Shown: positions 10,527 through 22,035 of the stretch, piece after piece | Layout of the letters: each line of letters begins with the position of its first letter | Numbering within the stretch: the first letter of the stretch is position 1 | DNA from: Leptodactylus fallax | Lineage: Eukaryota; Chordata; Amphibia; Anura; Leptodactylidae | Length of the DNA: 64,000 nt | Direction of reading: 5' to 3' | Assembly (NCBI GenBank): GCA_947044405.1 | Contig: CAMRHE010000330.1 | Coordinates: 1,426,001 to 1,490,000 of the forward strand | Program-made: the position numbers and the translations under genes | The notes under the pieces: model-generated | Database searches by the model: none | Told to the model about the DNA's origin: nothing | The model's input: only the letters and a program-made list of their open reading frames with translations

Positions 10527-11393
10527 TTAGCTTTGTAGCCCTTTGCATGGACGTCTTTGGGCCCTCACTTGGTGCCAACCATCCGACACAGGACCAGGTG
10601 GTTGTTTGGGTGGTATCTCGACAATCGGAATGTTCCAGTTGTGAAGCAGACGATTTCCTTCTTCCAAAGTTTTAACGACATGCACCGTGTTGTCTCGGGT
10701 AATGATCACACGGACCGGAAATCCCCATTTGTACAAAATGTGGTGCTGGCGTAAAGCTGCTGTAATAGGGATGAATTGCCGCCGCAATTGCAGTGTCGTG
10801 GCTAATAGATCCGAGTAAATAGATACTTTGTGATATGGTTCAGGTAGGTGACCCACCTTTCGGGAAGTCATCAAAACCAGATCTTTAGTGCGATAAAAGT
10901 GGATTTTAGCAAGAACATCCCTGGGTATTGCTTCATCCAGATGAGATGGCTTGGGGACTCTATGAGCTCTATCAATAATTAAATCCATCTCTGTAACATT
11001 CGGCAGGAGTGAGCGGATCAGATCTTGGAGGAACGTCGTCAAATTATTCGCGGAGACCGACTCCGGAATCCCTCTAAATTTCAGATTATTTCTCCGTGAG
11101 CGATCTTCTAAGTCTGCTACTTTAGCTTTCAAAAACGACACATCCGATTCCATCTCATAGTGAGCATCTATTAATGCATTGTGTGATGTCGCAAATTCCG
11201 CCATTTTGGATTCAACATGAACGGTACGGTTTTTCAGTTCCTGAAGATCTCTATCTAGCGGCTTTACCATGAGAGACATGTCCGTTTTTAGTGATTTGCA
11301 GAAAGCCATGAGCATATATTTCATAGAGGCCTCAGTGAGTGGGTTCTCTGTCTCTGGGATTTCTGCAAAAAAATCAGTGGGTAGGCTGCACAT
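10527..11393 (-). CDS. L1 ORF1, RNA-binding protein (coiled coil, RRM, CTD)
   Basis: ORF1p coats element RNA and forms trimers in the retrotransposition particle. The visible frame is 288 residues. A heptad-like helix spans about 41-105, followed by the conserved junction LEDRSRRNNLKFRGIPE (about 95-111) that opens the RRM. The C-terminal domain (about 195-265) includes LYKWGFPVRV. The ATG at 11393 is probably internal: an upstream frame (11374-11804) appears to supply the N-terminus, and the two are joined through a frameshift near 11375-11404. Confidence 0.92.
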   Translation of the reverse strand: MCSLPTDFFAEIPETENPLTEASMKYMLMAFCKSLKTDMSLMVKPLDRDLQELKNRTVHVESKMAEFATSHNALIDAHYEMESDVSFLKAKVADLEDRSRRNNLKFRGIPESVSANNLTTFLQDLIRSLLPNVTEMDLIIDRAHRVPKPSHLDEAIPRDVLAKIHFYRTKDLVLMTSRKVGHLPEPYHKVSIYSDLLATTLQLRRQFIPITAALRQHHILYKWGFPVRVIITRDNTVHVVKTLEEGNRLLHNWNIPIVEIPPKQPPGPVSDGWHQVRAQRRPCKGLQS

Positions 11394-11804
11394 TATTGCT
11401 CACCTCGCCATCCTGGGAGTCGCTATCCTGGAATCTTGGTCTCTGTTTAACCGGGCTGGCGGTAGGCGACTGGTGTGTCTCCAGACCGGATAGGCCTGCA
11501 GATCCCGAAGCGCCGACCCGCGAAGGCCCGCTTCCATTGTAGGCCCCGGCCTGCCGGGGAGAAGGTCCAGGTAGCTCCGCGGCTGCGCCGTCCAGCAGCC
11601 GCGGTAAGGATGGAGCTGAGAGCGCTCTCTTGTGAGCGGAGAGCGCGCTTGTTTCCTCCGGAGGGTCGTGAGGTGGAGTCGAGGCCCTAGATTCCATTTC
11701 TAGGCGCGGGCCTTCTCCATGCTGGTCCTCCCCCCCCCCTCATGGGGGAAATAGAAGTCTGAGATTTTATGCGGTCTCACCGCCGACTTCTTTCTTCTCG
11801 GCAT
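11374..11804 (-). pseudogene. Frameshifted N-terminal part of L1 ORF1
   Basis: An ATG at 11804 opens with MPRRKKS, a basic start plausible for ORF1. That frame runs to a run of ten G (11730-11739, C on the plus strand). A tract of eight or eleven would place it in frame with the Pro/Ser/Ala-rich segment from 11697 (MESRASTPP) that runs to 11374. A second shift near 11390 then leads into the coiled-coil frame. The region is GC- and CpG-rich. That this segment belongs to ORF1 is inference from position and frame. Confidence 0.55.
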
Positions 11805-11945
11805 CCCCGAAGGTAAGACACCTTTTGCTGTTAGAATCTATGCCCAAAGGCCACGGGCTCGTCGCGTAGGATGTAGCTATATAGGACTCAGACCAAGAGC
11901 TCTGAGACTATGCGGCCATTGCAGTCCACAGCTAGGCCATACCCC
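11805..11945 (-). other. 5' UTR of the L1 element
   Basis: The short leader upstream of the proposed ORF1 ATG at 11804. In L1 elements this region carries the internal promoter; I see no specific motif to prove it here. Confidence 0.5.
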
Positions 11946-11962
11946 CCATCACAGTCATTTAG
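11946..11962. repeat. 17-bp target-site duplication, 5' side of the L1 element
   Basis: Identical to 6041-6057. Because no bases are missing between the duplication and the 5' region, the insertion does not look 5'-truncated. Confidence 0.93.
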
Positions 11963-12830
11963 ACTCCAGCCACATGTGCATTTAAGACTATCACTATAGA
12001 ATCCGACAAAACCCATTACATTTGATGGGTTCTGGTGGTATAGAACTAGACTGTATTGTGGGAACCATGATGCGGATGTGAACAGAGTCCAAACAAAGGC
12101 ATGCAGTACATTTATACTGCATATGGATGATGCATACTTGATTCAAGGGAGTAAAGTAACATATTATGTTGAAATAGTAAACAGTATACCGTATATACAG
12201 GTGCAAGAACTGCAAAACAAAAAAACCTAAAGCAAATATGCGCTCCTTACGTTTACCCCGGTGTAATTTGTTCTATTCCCATTTTCCTCTTAAAGTGTAA
12301 TTAGACAAGATTAATAAGGCAATAGTCCTTTACGGAGACAAATTGATGATTTCAGGCTCCTCAGAACAGCATTTGTCTGAAATATCAGAGGACAGATTGG
12401 CCTTCATCCCAGACTGCAAAAAAGCCAAAAGAATGTATATACAGAACAACAAAAAAATGTTATATTAATTTGCTTCCTTCAACTCCCAACTCCCTTGTAA
12501 TACAAACGTGTCTTACACTGAAATGATCCTGCTTCTTGGAACGGCTCCAGAGCGGAGGCAATGCTTAGGAAATATTAATGTTTCAATGAACAAAATATGT
12601 AGTTTACTCTGATTTCTCTGTTTGGAAAAAAAAGGAGAAAAAAAAGAAAAACCTCTTTAGCGTTAATCACTTAATGAAGGCATGGATTTACAAGAATGAA
12701 TGAGAGGAGACAGCGCTAGCATAGTATGTGTTCTTCAGATTCTGAAGAACAGAAAAGAATAAGGAATTATAACCACAGAAACTAACTACATGCATTAAAA
12801 GGCACACAAAAAGAATCAAGAAAAAGCAAA
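11963..12830. other. Unassigned, gene-free DNA
   Basis: AT-rich with A-tracts near 12625-12650. No coding pattern or clear repeat boundary is seen. Confidence 0.5.
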
Positions 12831-13290
12831 AGGATATATGGCAAAGAGTTACATGGTAGATACATAATGGATCCCGTGATACCAAATTTCCTTCTGCTAA
12901 GCACCTGGAAATGGCCTGGGCAGAGACAGGGATGTGTAATGAAGGTGCCACCTGTGTCATGATGGTGGACAGGGGAACTGTAGGAGCTGCTCGCGCTTGA
13001 CGTTGGATCAAACAATCCTCTATATTGGTGGTCTGGGCTATCTGGAACCTATTTGCCGTGTGTGTAACCACTATTTCCAACACCTTCTAATAGCTAGATC
13101 AGAATGGCCTACATGCTGGGGAATTTGTCAAAACGACCATCCTGCTTTTCTCAATCCAATGATGTGGCCACTATCAAAGTCTGTCAACTGGCCAAAGCGT
13201 TTTCAAGTACATGACATGTCTAGCAGTCAAGGATGTATTACACCAAGAGGTACACTACCCAAAAGTAGCATCTGAGAGCCTTTATATAGG
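12831..13290 (-). pseudogene. Remnant of a further Tc1-type transposase
   Basis: Read on the minus strand across frames, the segment gives FGQLTDFDSGHIIGLRKAGW, then HVGHSDLAIRRCW, then PVSAQAISRCLAEGNLVSRD. This resembles the N-terminal double helix-turn-helix of Tc1-type transposases with a GRIIGLREAG-like start and a second helix before the catalytic domain. Stops and frameshifts interrupt it, and no DDE region is visible. The family differs from the other Tc1 elements in this window. Downstream, near 13350, ACACCTGTAATCAATCA may be part of its old inverted repeat. Confidence 0.6.
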
Positions 13291-14153
13291 GCATCGAGGA
13301 AAGCACTTTTATGCCCTCTTGTGGCAAGAGGAACCTAGCATCTAATCAGACCACACCTGTAATCAATCACATATTTACTGAGATATACCTTCATGTTGAG
13401 TTTAGTAGAAATTCACAAAAATTCTGAAAATATTACATTTTATATTTATATTTAAGATCAAGAACAAATAGCATTGCTGAATGTTCTCTACCTATTCAAT
13501 ACTAGTCTGTCCTAAATGTATCTACTTTTTACAGAAATGGTGTTATAAACATAAACACATTGCTCCTCCAGAATAGAATCATGTAATCTGCATGTAATGT
13601 GTATGGATACTACTTTCAACACCATGGAAATCATCAGAATTTTATTTTATTTTATTCGTAATTCACAGCATGTGGTCTCTAAAGGAGTTATATGAACAGC
13701 TCAGGGGGCAGATTGTGATTAAAGGAACTCCCCCTCTCTCCCAGCAGGAAGTCCAAGCAAGAGTTTATGCACCAATCAGCAGCTAAATTACATCTAGGCA
13801 GCTATATTTAATAAATCCCTGCCTTTCAGCATACTTGTAGCCAGGAAACTTTACTACCAGAAATTACCTCCCACACTAAGTTATGGTCATGACTGCAGTC
13901 ATTTACATTGCACAAAAAGTTAATATTTTCAGCTGGGTAAAGTGAAAGTTAAGGTTACACTTCAGTAAACAGGTCCTATAATGATGTGGCGAATGAAAAA
14001 ATATCGAGTAAAACATGAAAAATAAAACACTGAAAAAGCATTGGGGATATTGGTGACAGTAACCAGTGCCAAGTAGCTGCTGCCAAGGCAAACAAAAAAA
14101 ATCATAGGATGCTACAAAAGAGGCATAGGAGATCATTATAATAACATAGTTTA
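13291..14153. other. Unassigned, gene-free DNA
   Basis: AT-rich sequence with no coding pattern. The first 150 bp may be the outer flank of the Tc1 remnant. Confidence 0.45.
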
Positions 14154-14997
14154 GCTTCTATACAGAGGAGTAGCTAGGGGTTCAGCACAGGGAGGGCGAA
14201 CATGTCGAAGTGGGCCCCCAACTTGGACATGTTCGTATACCGATACTATCAGTATACGGTGAGCGTATAGTGGTATATAGCAGCTCTACACAGGGCTCTG
14301 CAGACGATTTAGGTGAATACAGGGCAGTAGCATTTAGTGACTTACTGGTGACGTCTCTGACCAATCCTTCACATTCCCCATCTCTTTCATCTGGACGGCC
14401 ATGACCACTTCTTCCAGTCTCTGTAAAGTTTGCAGCACAGACATCTTTGACTCCTCACTTTTCCAGGCACCTGACCCATATTGTCCTCACCTACACAAAG
14501 CCCCCATCCTGCTGCTACCCCAATTATAAAATATATAATATAACCCCCCATAATGAATAATACCCCCAAGTGTATCTTTAAGTTAATAACTTCCCTGTGC
14601 ACCCCTTTAAATAGTGCCCATTATTAATAATGCCCCAGATGTTTCCTATTTAAAAAGGGAAAAAAAGGGAAAAAAAAATATTGGGGTTCCAATACCCCGG
14701 ACCCCAGGATCAGCTGTTTGAATGAGCCATGGTACCTGTGTAAGCGCCGTGACCCCTTCTCTGTTTACACAGTGTCATTCTTTTCATAGTGGCCATGTCA
14801 TGTAACTACAGCCTCGTCCTATGCACATCTATGTGACAAGGCTGTAATTACATCACCCGGTCACTATAAACAGACAGCGTGTGATATAAACAGGCGCCAT
14901 AGCCCCTTTATACAGCTGATCAGTGGGGAGTCACTGATCTCTTATTGATGTTTTATTCCGAGGATAGACCATCAATAAAAATGAGCTGGAAAACTCC

Positions 14998-15370
14998 TTA
15001 AAGAGGACCTTTCACGTCCTCATGTATATGCTATTTTACATACCGCTAGAAAGCCGACAGCACGCTGAATTAAGCGCACTGCCGGCTTTCCCGGTATGTG
15101 CCTCGGAGCTGGAGATATCGGGGGTCTTAGTTTCACGGTTTACTGTCAGAAGGGCGTTCCTGACAGTCTAGCTGCGCTGTGAGGAGCGCCCTCTCTGACA
15201 GTTCTCGTCCATAGCCCTGTACTGGGGGGGCGTTCCTCACAACTCAGCGTCATCGCCGGGCAGTAAGGAACGCCCCCTCTGACAGTACAGCGCTATGGGC
15301 GAGTACAGAGAGAGGGCGTTCCTTATAGCCCAGCGATGACGCTGAGTTGTAAGGAACGCCCCCAGTACAA
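14998..15370. mobile_element. TTAA foldback MITE, truncated (AGAGGACCTTTCA family)
   Basis: Begins TTAAAGAGGACCTTTCACGT and matches 26667-27165, including CTAGAAAGCC and several copies of the GGGCGTTCCT motif in both orientations. The right end is missing and the sequence switches to another foldback near 15370. Confidence 0.8.
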
Positions 15371-15918
15371 GAGCTGCGGGAAAAACCACAGCGGCGACGC
15401 ATCACGTTTTTTCCTGCAGCACTTTGCACAGAAAGTTCGCAGAGGTTTCCTCTGCAGACTTTCTCCTTCAATTGCAGTATATCTACAGGAAAACCACCAG
15501 CATTTCCGTAGGTATAATTGACATGCTGCGATTTCCAAAACTGCGTCTGTTTTGGAAATTGCAGCATATCCGCTGCTCATATTTTACTGCAAAGTGGGGA
15601 TGGGGGCCATATGTGGTGAAAAACCACAGAAACAAACCCGGCATTTTACATCTAGCAAATCCCATCCACACATTGCGGAAAAATACATGCAGCAGATGCA
15701 CTGCGATTTCCAAAACCGTTGCAGTTTTGGAAATTGCAGCATGTCAATTATACCTACAGAAACACCGGCGGTTTCCATATAGGTGTATTGAAATCAGAAA
15801 GTCCACAGGGGAAACCTCTGCGGACCTTCTGTGAAAAGCGCTGGAAGAAAAACCACAATGTTACCGCTGCGGTTTTTCCTGCAGCACTTTTTTTTTCTGC
15901 AGCCCGCTACGTGGGGCC
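15371..15918. mobile_element. Long foldback repeat, hAT-like ends
   Basis: The left arm (GCGGGAAAAACCACAGCGG) pairs with the right arm (CCGCTGCGGTTTTTCCTGCA). Inner arms carry ATTTCCAAAAC...GTTTTGGAAAT hairpins twice (15531-15559 and 15708-15736). The right terminus ends CGCTACGTGGGGCCTTAG. The left terminus appears clipped at the junction with the preceding MITE. Several short open frames are by-products of the palindrome. Confidence 0.75.
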
Positions 15919-16570
15919 TTAGTCTTATTAAAACCCAAGTGCCACTTTAATTAAATTAATTGACCCTCATATTATGCCCCTGATTCCCCCTGACATAAAT
16001 ATTGCACCTCTTAAGACCCCTTATATCAATGACCACCCCCTTATGTTCATAATGCCTCCTAATATAAATGATGCCCCCTAATGGCCCCCACTTCCCCCTT
16101 GTATTAATAATACCTCCTAATAACCCTTATATAAATGACCCCCCCCATCGTCATAATGCCTCCTAATGAATCCTCCCTTATAGTTATATTTCCCCCTCCT
16201 ATCCACCCCTTATACTATTAATATACCCACAACTAAACTAAAAAAACAAAAACAAAAGTCATACTCACCTACTTGCGATGCTGATGAATGGAGCCGATGT
16301 TGTGATGTCATCGCGCCGCCCGTGCTGAGAAGCAGACGTCGTTTGTGGTCTCGGCGTCTTGTAAACCGCAGGCATGTATTGGCTTGCGGTTTACAATACT
16401 GTTAAGTTGCAGGTTACGTTTTAACTAGATCGGTGTCTGCAGACACCGATCTGGTTAGAAATAAAGGATGGTGTAATGGCGGCCCTGGGGTGGGCCCCCA
16501 AAAAATAAGTGGGCCCGGGGCAGCCGCCCCCCTCTGCCCCCCCCCCCGCTAGCTACGCCTCTGCTTCTAT

Positions 16571-17109
16571 GTAAAACACTAAGATGACCACACGTGGAAT
16601 ATTGACTACTTGTGTCTAAAAAGAACATACTAATAATATACAGTAGTACATAATATACATAATATATTAGGGTAGGTGAAGAGGAGGGTGAGGAAATTAA
16701 GGGAATGGTCATGTTGCAGTATCAAGACAGATAATGAAATTTAGGATTATTTACAGTATTTTTGACTTAGGGGATGATCTATTTACAATGTAGCAATGCA
16801 TGAATTGAGAGTATGGGAACCTTTCTATACCTAAGCTTGTAACAATGACAAGGAGGAGATGATATGGTCCCCACAGAGCCCTGATATCAACAACATCCAC
16901 ATCATTTATATATAACAATACTGTACAGATTTGTCCTACATTACCTGTTGTATTGGCTTGGCATGTCGCCATATGCATTTATCAAGTTCTAGATAAAACA
17001 TGGCTTTCTTTTATCCTAACTATCCTATTTCTGTCTACCCAGCCTTTCAAGCCTATCGTGATATTGCACTGAATTGGTTTCTGGACAAACTGGAATCCTC
17101 AACTAAACT
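16571..17109. other. Unassigned, gene-free DNA
   Basis: AT-rich with no coding pattern or clear repeat. Confidence 0.45.
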
Positions 17110-17405
17110 GAAGATCACTAAAGTGTGGAGACATCTGTACATGCTTTTTTAACCAAGACATATTCATCATTAGAATTGGGACCCCCCGCTTGAGGAACCC
17201 CTGGATGGAAACCTAATCTGCTTAAAAAAGCAGTTACCCACGGAAACCCACGGACCCCACAGACTATAATGAGGTCCACCGGGTTTTCACCCGAAAAGGT
17301 GCTTACATCGCTTTTCTCTCCGCCATTTTTAAACATGTTTGGGGACGGAATCCCCGAATGGAGTACCAGAACTGGTGTGAACCCAGCCTTACTGACACAA
17401 TATTG
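17110..17405. repeat. Dispersed repeat shared with 37960-38186
   Basis: Both copies contain GGACGGAATCCCCGAA, CCACCGGGTTT and CATAGACTACAAT-like segments in the same order, and end in a GTGAACCCAGCCTTA-like terminus. This looks like an old non-autonomous DNA element; no target duplication is discernible. Confidence 0.65.
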
Positions 17406-18091
17406 ATACACTTAATCTAATTCTGTCAAGCCCTGAGTCAACTGACGTACTTTTCTACTCTGGTCAATAAGATACCAATAGGCATCAGCGCTGTCCTCTG
17501 TAGAACACTAGGAAACCAAAAGTATCTGTTTGTCATGCCATCTAAAATACAATATGCAGTGATAATTCAATACTTGACAAGTTTTTATTCTGCATAAAGA
17601 AAAGATGCTGAGCATTAAAACGTCTTGGGCGACCAACTCTACTCTATAAAGATTTATTGGCCATGAGGAATACAGAACTTTAAGCAAAATGACTCCAGAT
17701 AATAGGATTGCAAAGAAAGGACAGCAGTGACCTATTTTACTCATATGTAGACTAACATGTGTTTGAGAATATTTGTTTAGTTCTTAAAATCTAGTGTGAC
17801 TGGGAAGCCCGAAGGAGAGGAGGTCAAGGTTTCGCAAGATTTAGATGTTCAATATTTTAGACTTGAACGCTTGCAGTACATTGAGGTTCAGGAGACTATA
17901 CAGTGTGAACATTACAAAGGCAAATTTTAGATGATTCGCCTTACAATAAGTAAGAAGAATTCCAACCAGGCAAGATGTGAAACCAATAAGAATACCTACC
18001 TAAAAACACACATTAGCTTCTCAGTAAGGTACGTATATAATGTCTAATACAACAAAGAGGGGAGGACAAGCCATTACTAGGCCACTACAAG
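17406..18091. other. Unassigned, gene-free DNA
   Basis: No gene or obvious repeat is visible before the minisatellite. Confidence 0.45.
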
Positions 18092-19381
18092 CATGATAAC
18101 ACTATATAGTGATAATAAATAGAGTGATATCACTATACAGGAACAATAAACATGATGTCACTGTACAGGGACAATAAACATGATGTCACTGTACAGGGAC
18201 ATTAAACAGAATGAGGTCACTACACAGGGATAATAAACAGAGTGATGTCTCTATAAACAGACAATAAACAGGGTGATGACACTATACAGTCATAATAAAC
18301 AGAGTGATGTAACTATAAAGGGACAATAAACAGAGTGATGTCACTACACAGGGAAAATAAACAGAGTGATGTCCCTGTACAGGGATAATAAACAGTGTGA
18401 TGTCACTATAAAGGCACAATAAACAGGGTGATGACACTATATAGTGATAATAAACAGTGATGTCACTGTACAGGGATAATAAACAGAATGAGGTCACTAT
18501 ACAGGGATAATAAACAGTGATGTCACTATACAAGGATAATAAACAGAGTGATATCCCTGTACAGGGATAATAAACAGTGTGATGTCACTATAAAGGCACA
18601 ATAAACAGGGTGATGACACTATATAGCGACAATAAACAGAGTGATGTCACTGTACAGGGACAATAAACAGAATGAGGTCACTGTACAAGGATAATAAACA
18701 GAGTGGTGTCCCTATAAAGGCACAATAAACAGAGTGATTGCACTATAAAAGGGCAATAAACAGGGTGATGACACTATATAGTGATAATAAACAGAGTGAT
18801 GTCACTGTACAGGGATAATAAACAGAGTGATGTCACTGTACAGGGATAATAAACAGAATGAGGTCACTATACAGGGATAATAAACAGTGATGTCACTATA
18901 CAAGGATAATAAACAGAGTGATGTCACTACACAGGGACAATAAACAGAATGATGTCACTACACAGGGAAAATAAACAGAGTGATGTCACTGTACAGGGAT
19001 ACTAAACAGGGTGATGACTCTATATCGCGATAATAAACAGAGTGATGTCACTGTACAAGGATAATAAACAAAGTGGTGTCACTATAAAGGCACAATAAAC
19101 AGGGTGATGACACTATATAGTGATAATAAACAGAGTGATGTCACTGTACAGGGATAATAAACAGAGTGATGTCACTACACAGGGATAATAAACAGAGTGA
19201 TGTCACTATAAAGGCACAATAAACAGAGTGATTGCACTATAAAATGGCAATAAACAGGGTGATGACACTATAAAGGGACAATAAACAGGGTGATGACACT
19301 ATACAGTGATAATAAACAGAGTGATGTCTCTGTACAGGGATAATAAACAGAGTGATGTCACTGTACAGGGATAATAAACAC
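18092..19381. repeat. 31-bp minisatellite array A
   Basis: About 40 tandem units of the type AATAAACAGAGTGATGTCAC followed by TGTACAGGGAT, with a period of 31 bp (for example unit starts at 18790, 18821 and 18852). Some units lose two bases (AACAGTGATG), and several variants recur in the same order (GTGATGACACTATATAGTG), which suggests higher-order duplication of blocks. The 83-codon minus-strand frame inside it is only the repeat in translation. A related array lies at 40160-40675. Confidence 0.95.
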
Positions 19382-20230
19382 CAGAACTGGAATCTACATC
19401 AGCTAGAAGATGTCAGATTTTAGGTAGAATCTATGCCAATTTTATGGTGCAAATGATAAAAGCTAAAAAGATCACGCCGTCACCTGCTCCTGGCCACCAT
19501 TTTGAAAAAAAATACAATAGTGTAAAAACAGTGGAAATGCACAATTTTTGCCAAAAGATGACATGTACCACGTTATGCCTGAAAACTGGCTAAATACAAT
19601 GTTAAATTCATCCCATAGCACCTATACTTTCAACAGGACTGTGTGCCATCATCCTAGGGGTTTGGTTGCAATATCAACCTATCTCTTGCTATGTCACTGT
19701 TTACAACATATCATCATATTCTCGGTAGTCTATTTATATTCTCTACATTAAATGTGCTGCAGAAATGAGTTCAAGGTTGCGGAGCAGCGATAATCTCTTG
19801 ATATTTTGTCTTCAGAGTTAGAGGGAAGATGTGATACTGATAAATTAGAAGTCATTTTCTGATTAGTCAGAGTTAAGCAGCGATTAATACTCGCTTTCTT
19901 AGGACTTAGATGGTGACAGCTCGAGAAGTGGTAGATTTATTGACTGATTGCCTTATGTTTTCCCTTAAACTGCGATATGTCCTCGGAGGATAAGAAAAGT
20001 CCCTAAATGTCATTCATGGATTAAACTGCTACATTTGCAAAATAAAGTCTTTTTTTTCCCTTTTCTTGAGCTTTAGTTTAGTCAGCATGTGCATTGTTAG
20101 AAATTGGGCTGAGGATCTGGAGTAGGAGTGCTGACGGGCTTTGTATAAAGCAGGTTACATGTTTTCATCTTCATATATGACATTATAAGACAAGTTAGAG
20201 CAACGTGAAACAAGACAGGGACACTGATAT
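19382..20230. other. Unassigned, gene-free DNA
   Basis: No gene is evident. TGTGCTGCAGAAATGAG near 19751 could be a worn SINE tail, but this is weak. Confidence 0.4.
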
Positions 20231-20368
20231 TAAAGGGGTGTTCCAGATTTTTGCAAATAAAGCTTCATCACAACTATATAAGTATTCTTACAAGTATTCA
20301 GTGCCCTGTCAGATTTCTAGCAGTATATAAAACTGTATGTGCATGAGGACATGAAAGGTCCTCTTTAA
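20231..20368. repeat. Joined fragments of TTAA MITEs
   Basis: Starts TTAAAGGGGTGTTCCAG (a left end) and finishes with the right end of the AGAGGACCTTTCA family (CATGAAAGGTCCTCTTTAA), as at 27140-27165. The TTAA at 20365-20368 is shared with the next element. Confidence 0.65.
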
Positions 20369-20738
20369 ATGTGTTTTACAGGCTAAAAATATTGATGACC
20401 TATCCGAAAGATAGATAATCAATATCAGATTTGTGGGGCCTGACACCTGACACCCCGACCAATCAGGTGTTCTCAGCAGCTAATACACAGAGAATAGAGA
20501 AAGATGCAGACAGCTCTGTTTCCTGTGTGGTGGCCAAATCAGGTACTGCAGATCAGCTCTTATTCATTTAAATGAGACCTAAACTGCAGTGACTCAATCC
20601 TACCACTGCTCCATTCTTGGGCATCAGCTGCTGAGAACAACTAATCAGTGGGGATGGTGGGTGTCAGATCACCACATATCTGATATTAGGGACCTATCTT
20701 TAAGACATCAATATTTTTAACCTGGAAAATCTTTTTAA
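20365..20738. mobile_element. TTAA foldback MITE (TTGATGACCTATC family)
   Basis: TTAA at both ends. The left arm AAATATTGATGACCTATC pairs with the right arm inverse near 20705-20720, and TATCAGAT...TGACACC in the left arm pairs with GGTGTCAGATCAC...TATCTGATA in the right. Decayed relatives occur at 24185-24594, 30745-31050, 41275-41335, 53850-54040 and 62620-62945. Confidence 0.8.
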
Positions 20739-21008
20739 CCTACTTGCTGACAGCTTCCAGGTGACAACAAATTTATCTGTGTTGCACAGCAAATAAACTA
20801 AGTAACAAAAATAAATTACAAACTATTTGCATTACTTTTCTGCATGTGTCCAACTTTAAGATAGGTCATCAATATTTTACCCCAGAAAAACATGCTAAGG
20901 ACTCCAATTTCTCAGAAAAATAAAATATAAATACAATATTGCTGTGTGCTAGAAAAACCCTTGATGGGCTGCAATTCATAATAAAACCAGTGGATGGTCA
21001 CACACAGA

Positions 21009-21946
<938 letters not shown>

Positions 21947-22035
21947 CATATAGGATAGGGTATTCATAACGTGGCAGAATATCTCAAAATCATGATTTTT
22001 TTTTTTAAAGCCTGTAACACGCATATCTGGACATG

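Larger units (their letters stand above)
6058..11945 (-). mobile_element. Full-length L1-type non-LTR retrotransposon
   Basis: A 5.9-kb element reading on the minus strand: a short 5' region with a C/G homopolymer (to 11945), ORF1 (about 11804-10527), a 300-bp spacer, ORF2 (10225-6474) and a 416-bp 3' UTR ending with AATAAA (complement of 6074-6079). Identical 17-bp direct repeats flank it. ORF1 with coiled coil and RRM, an APE-type endonuclease, a reverse transcriptase with YADD and a terminal CCHC knuckle place it in the L1/Tx1 group. I see one frameshift in ORF2 and two in ORF1. The long reading frames and perfect duplications suggest a fairly recent insertion. Confidence 0.95.
14162..16562. 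mobile_element. Non-autonomous hAT element with nested repeats
   Basis: The 5' end reads ACAGAGGAGTAGCTAG and the 3' end is the inverse of AGAGGCGTAGCTAG. An exact 8-bp duplication, GCTTCTAT, flanks the element (14154-14161 and 16563-16570), the hAT hallmark. The interior has no transposase. It has runs of related CCCCCTTAT/ATAATGCCTCCTAAT-type units (about 15960-16200) and at least two foldback repeats inserted or captured at 14998-15918. Confidence 0.88.

Noticed and set aside
18282..18533. 83-codon minus-strand frame with repeated SDITV-type peptide
   Set aside because: It is a translation of the tandem repeat with no start context or codon evidence.
18092..19381. CRISPR-like appearance of a regular 31-bp repeat
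   Set aside because: Units are contiguous with no unique spacers, and the context is a vertebrate genome; it is a minisatellite.
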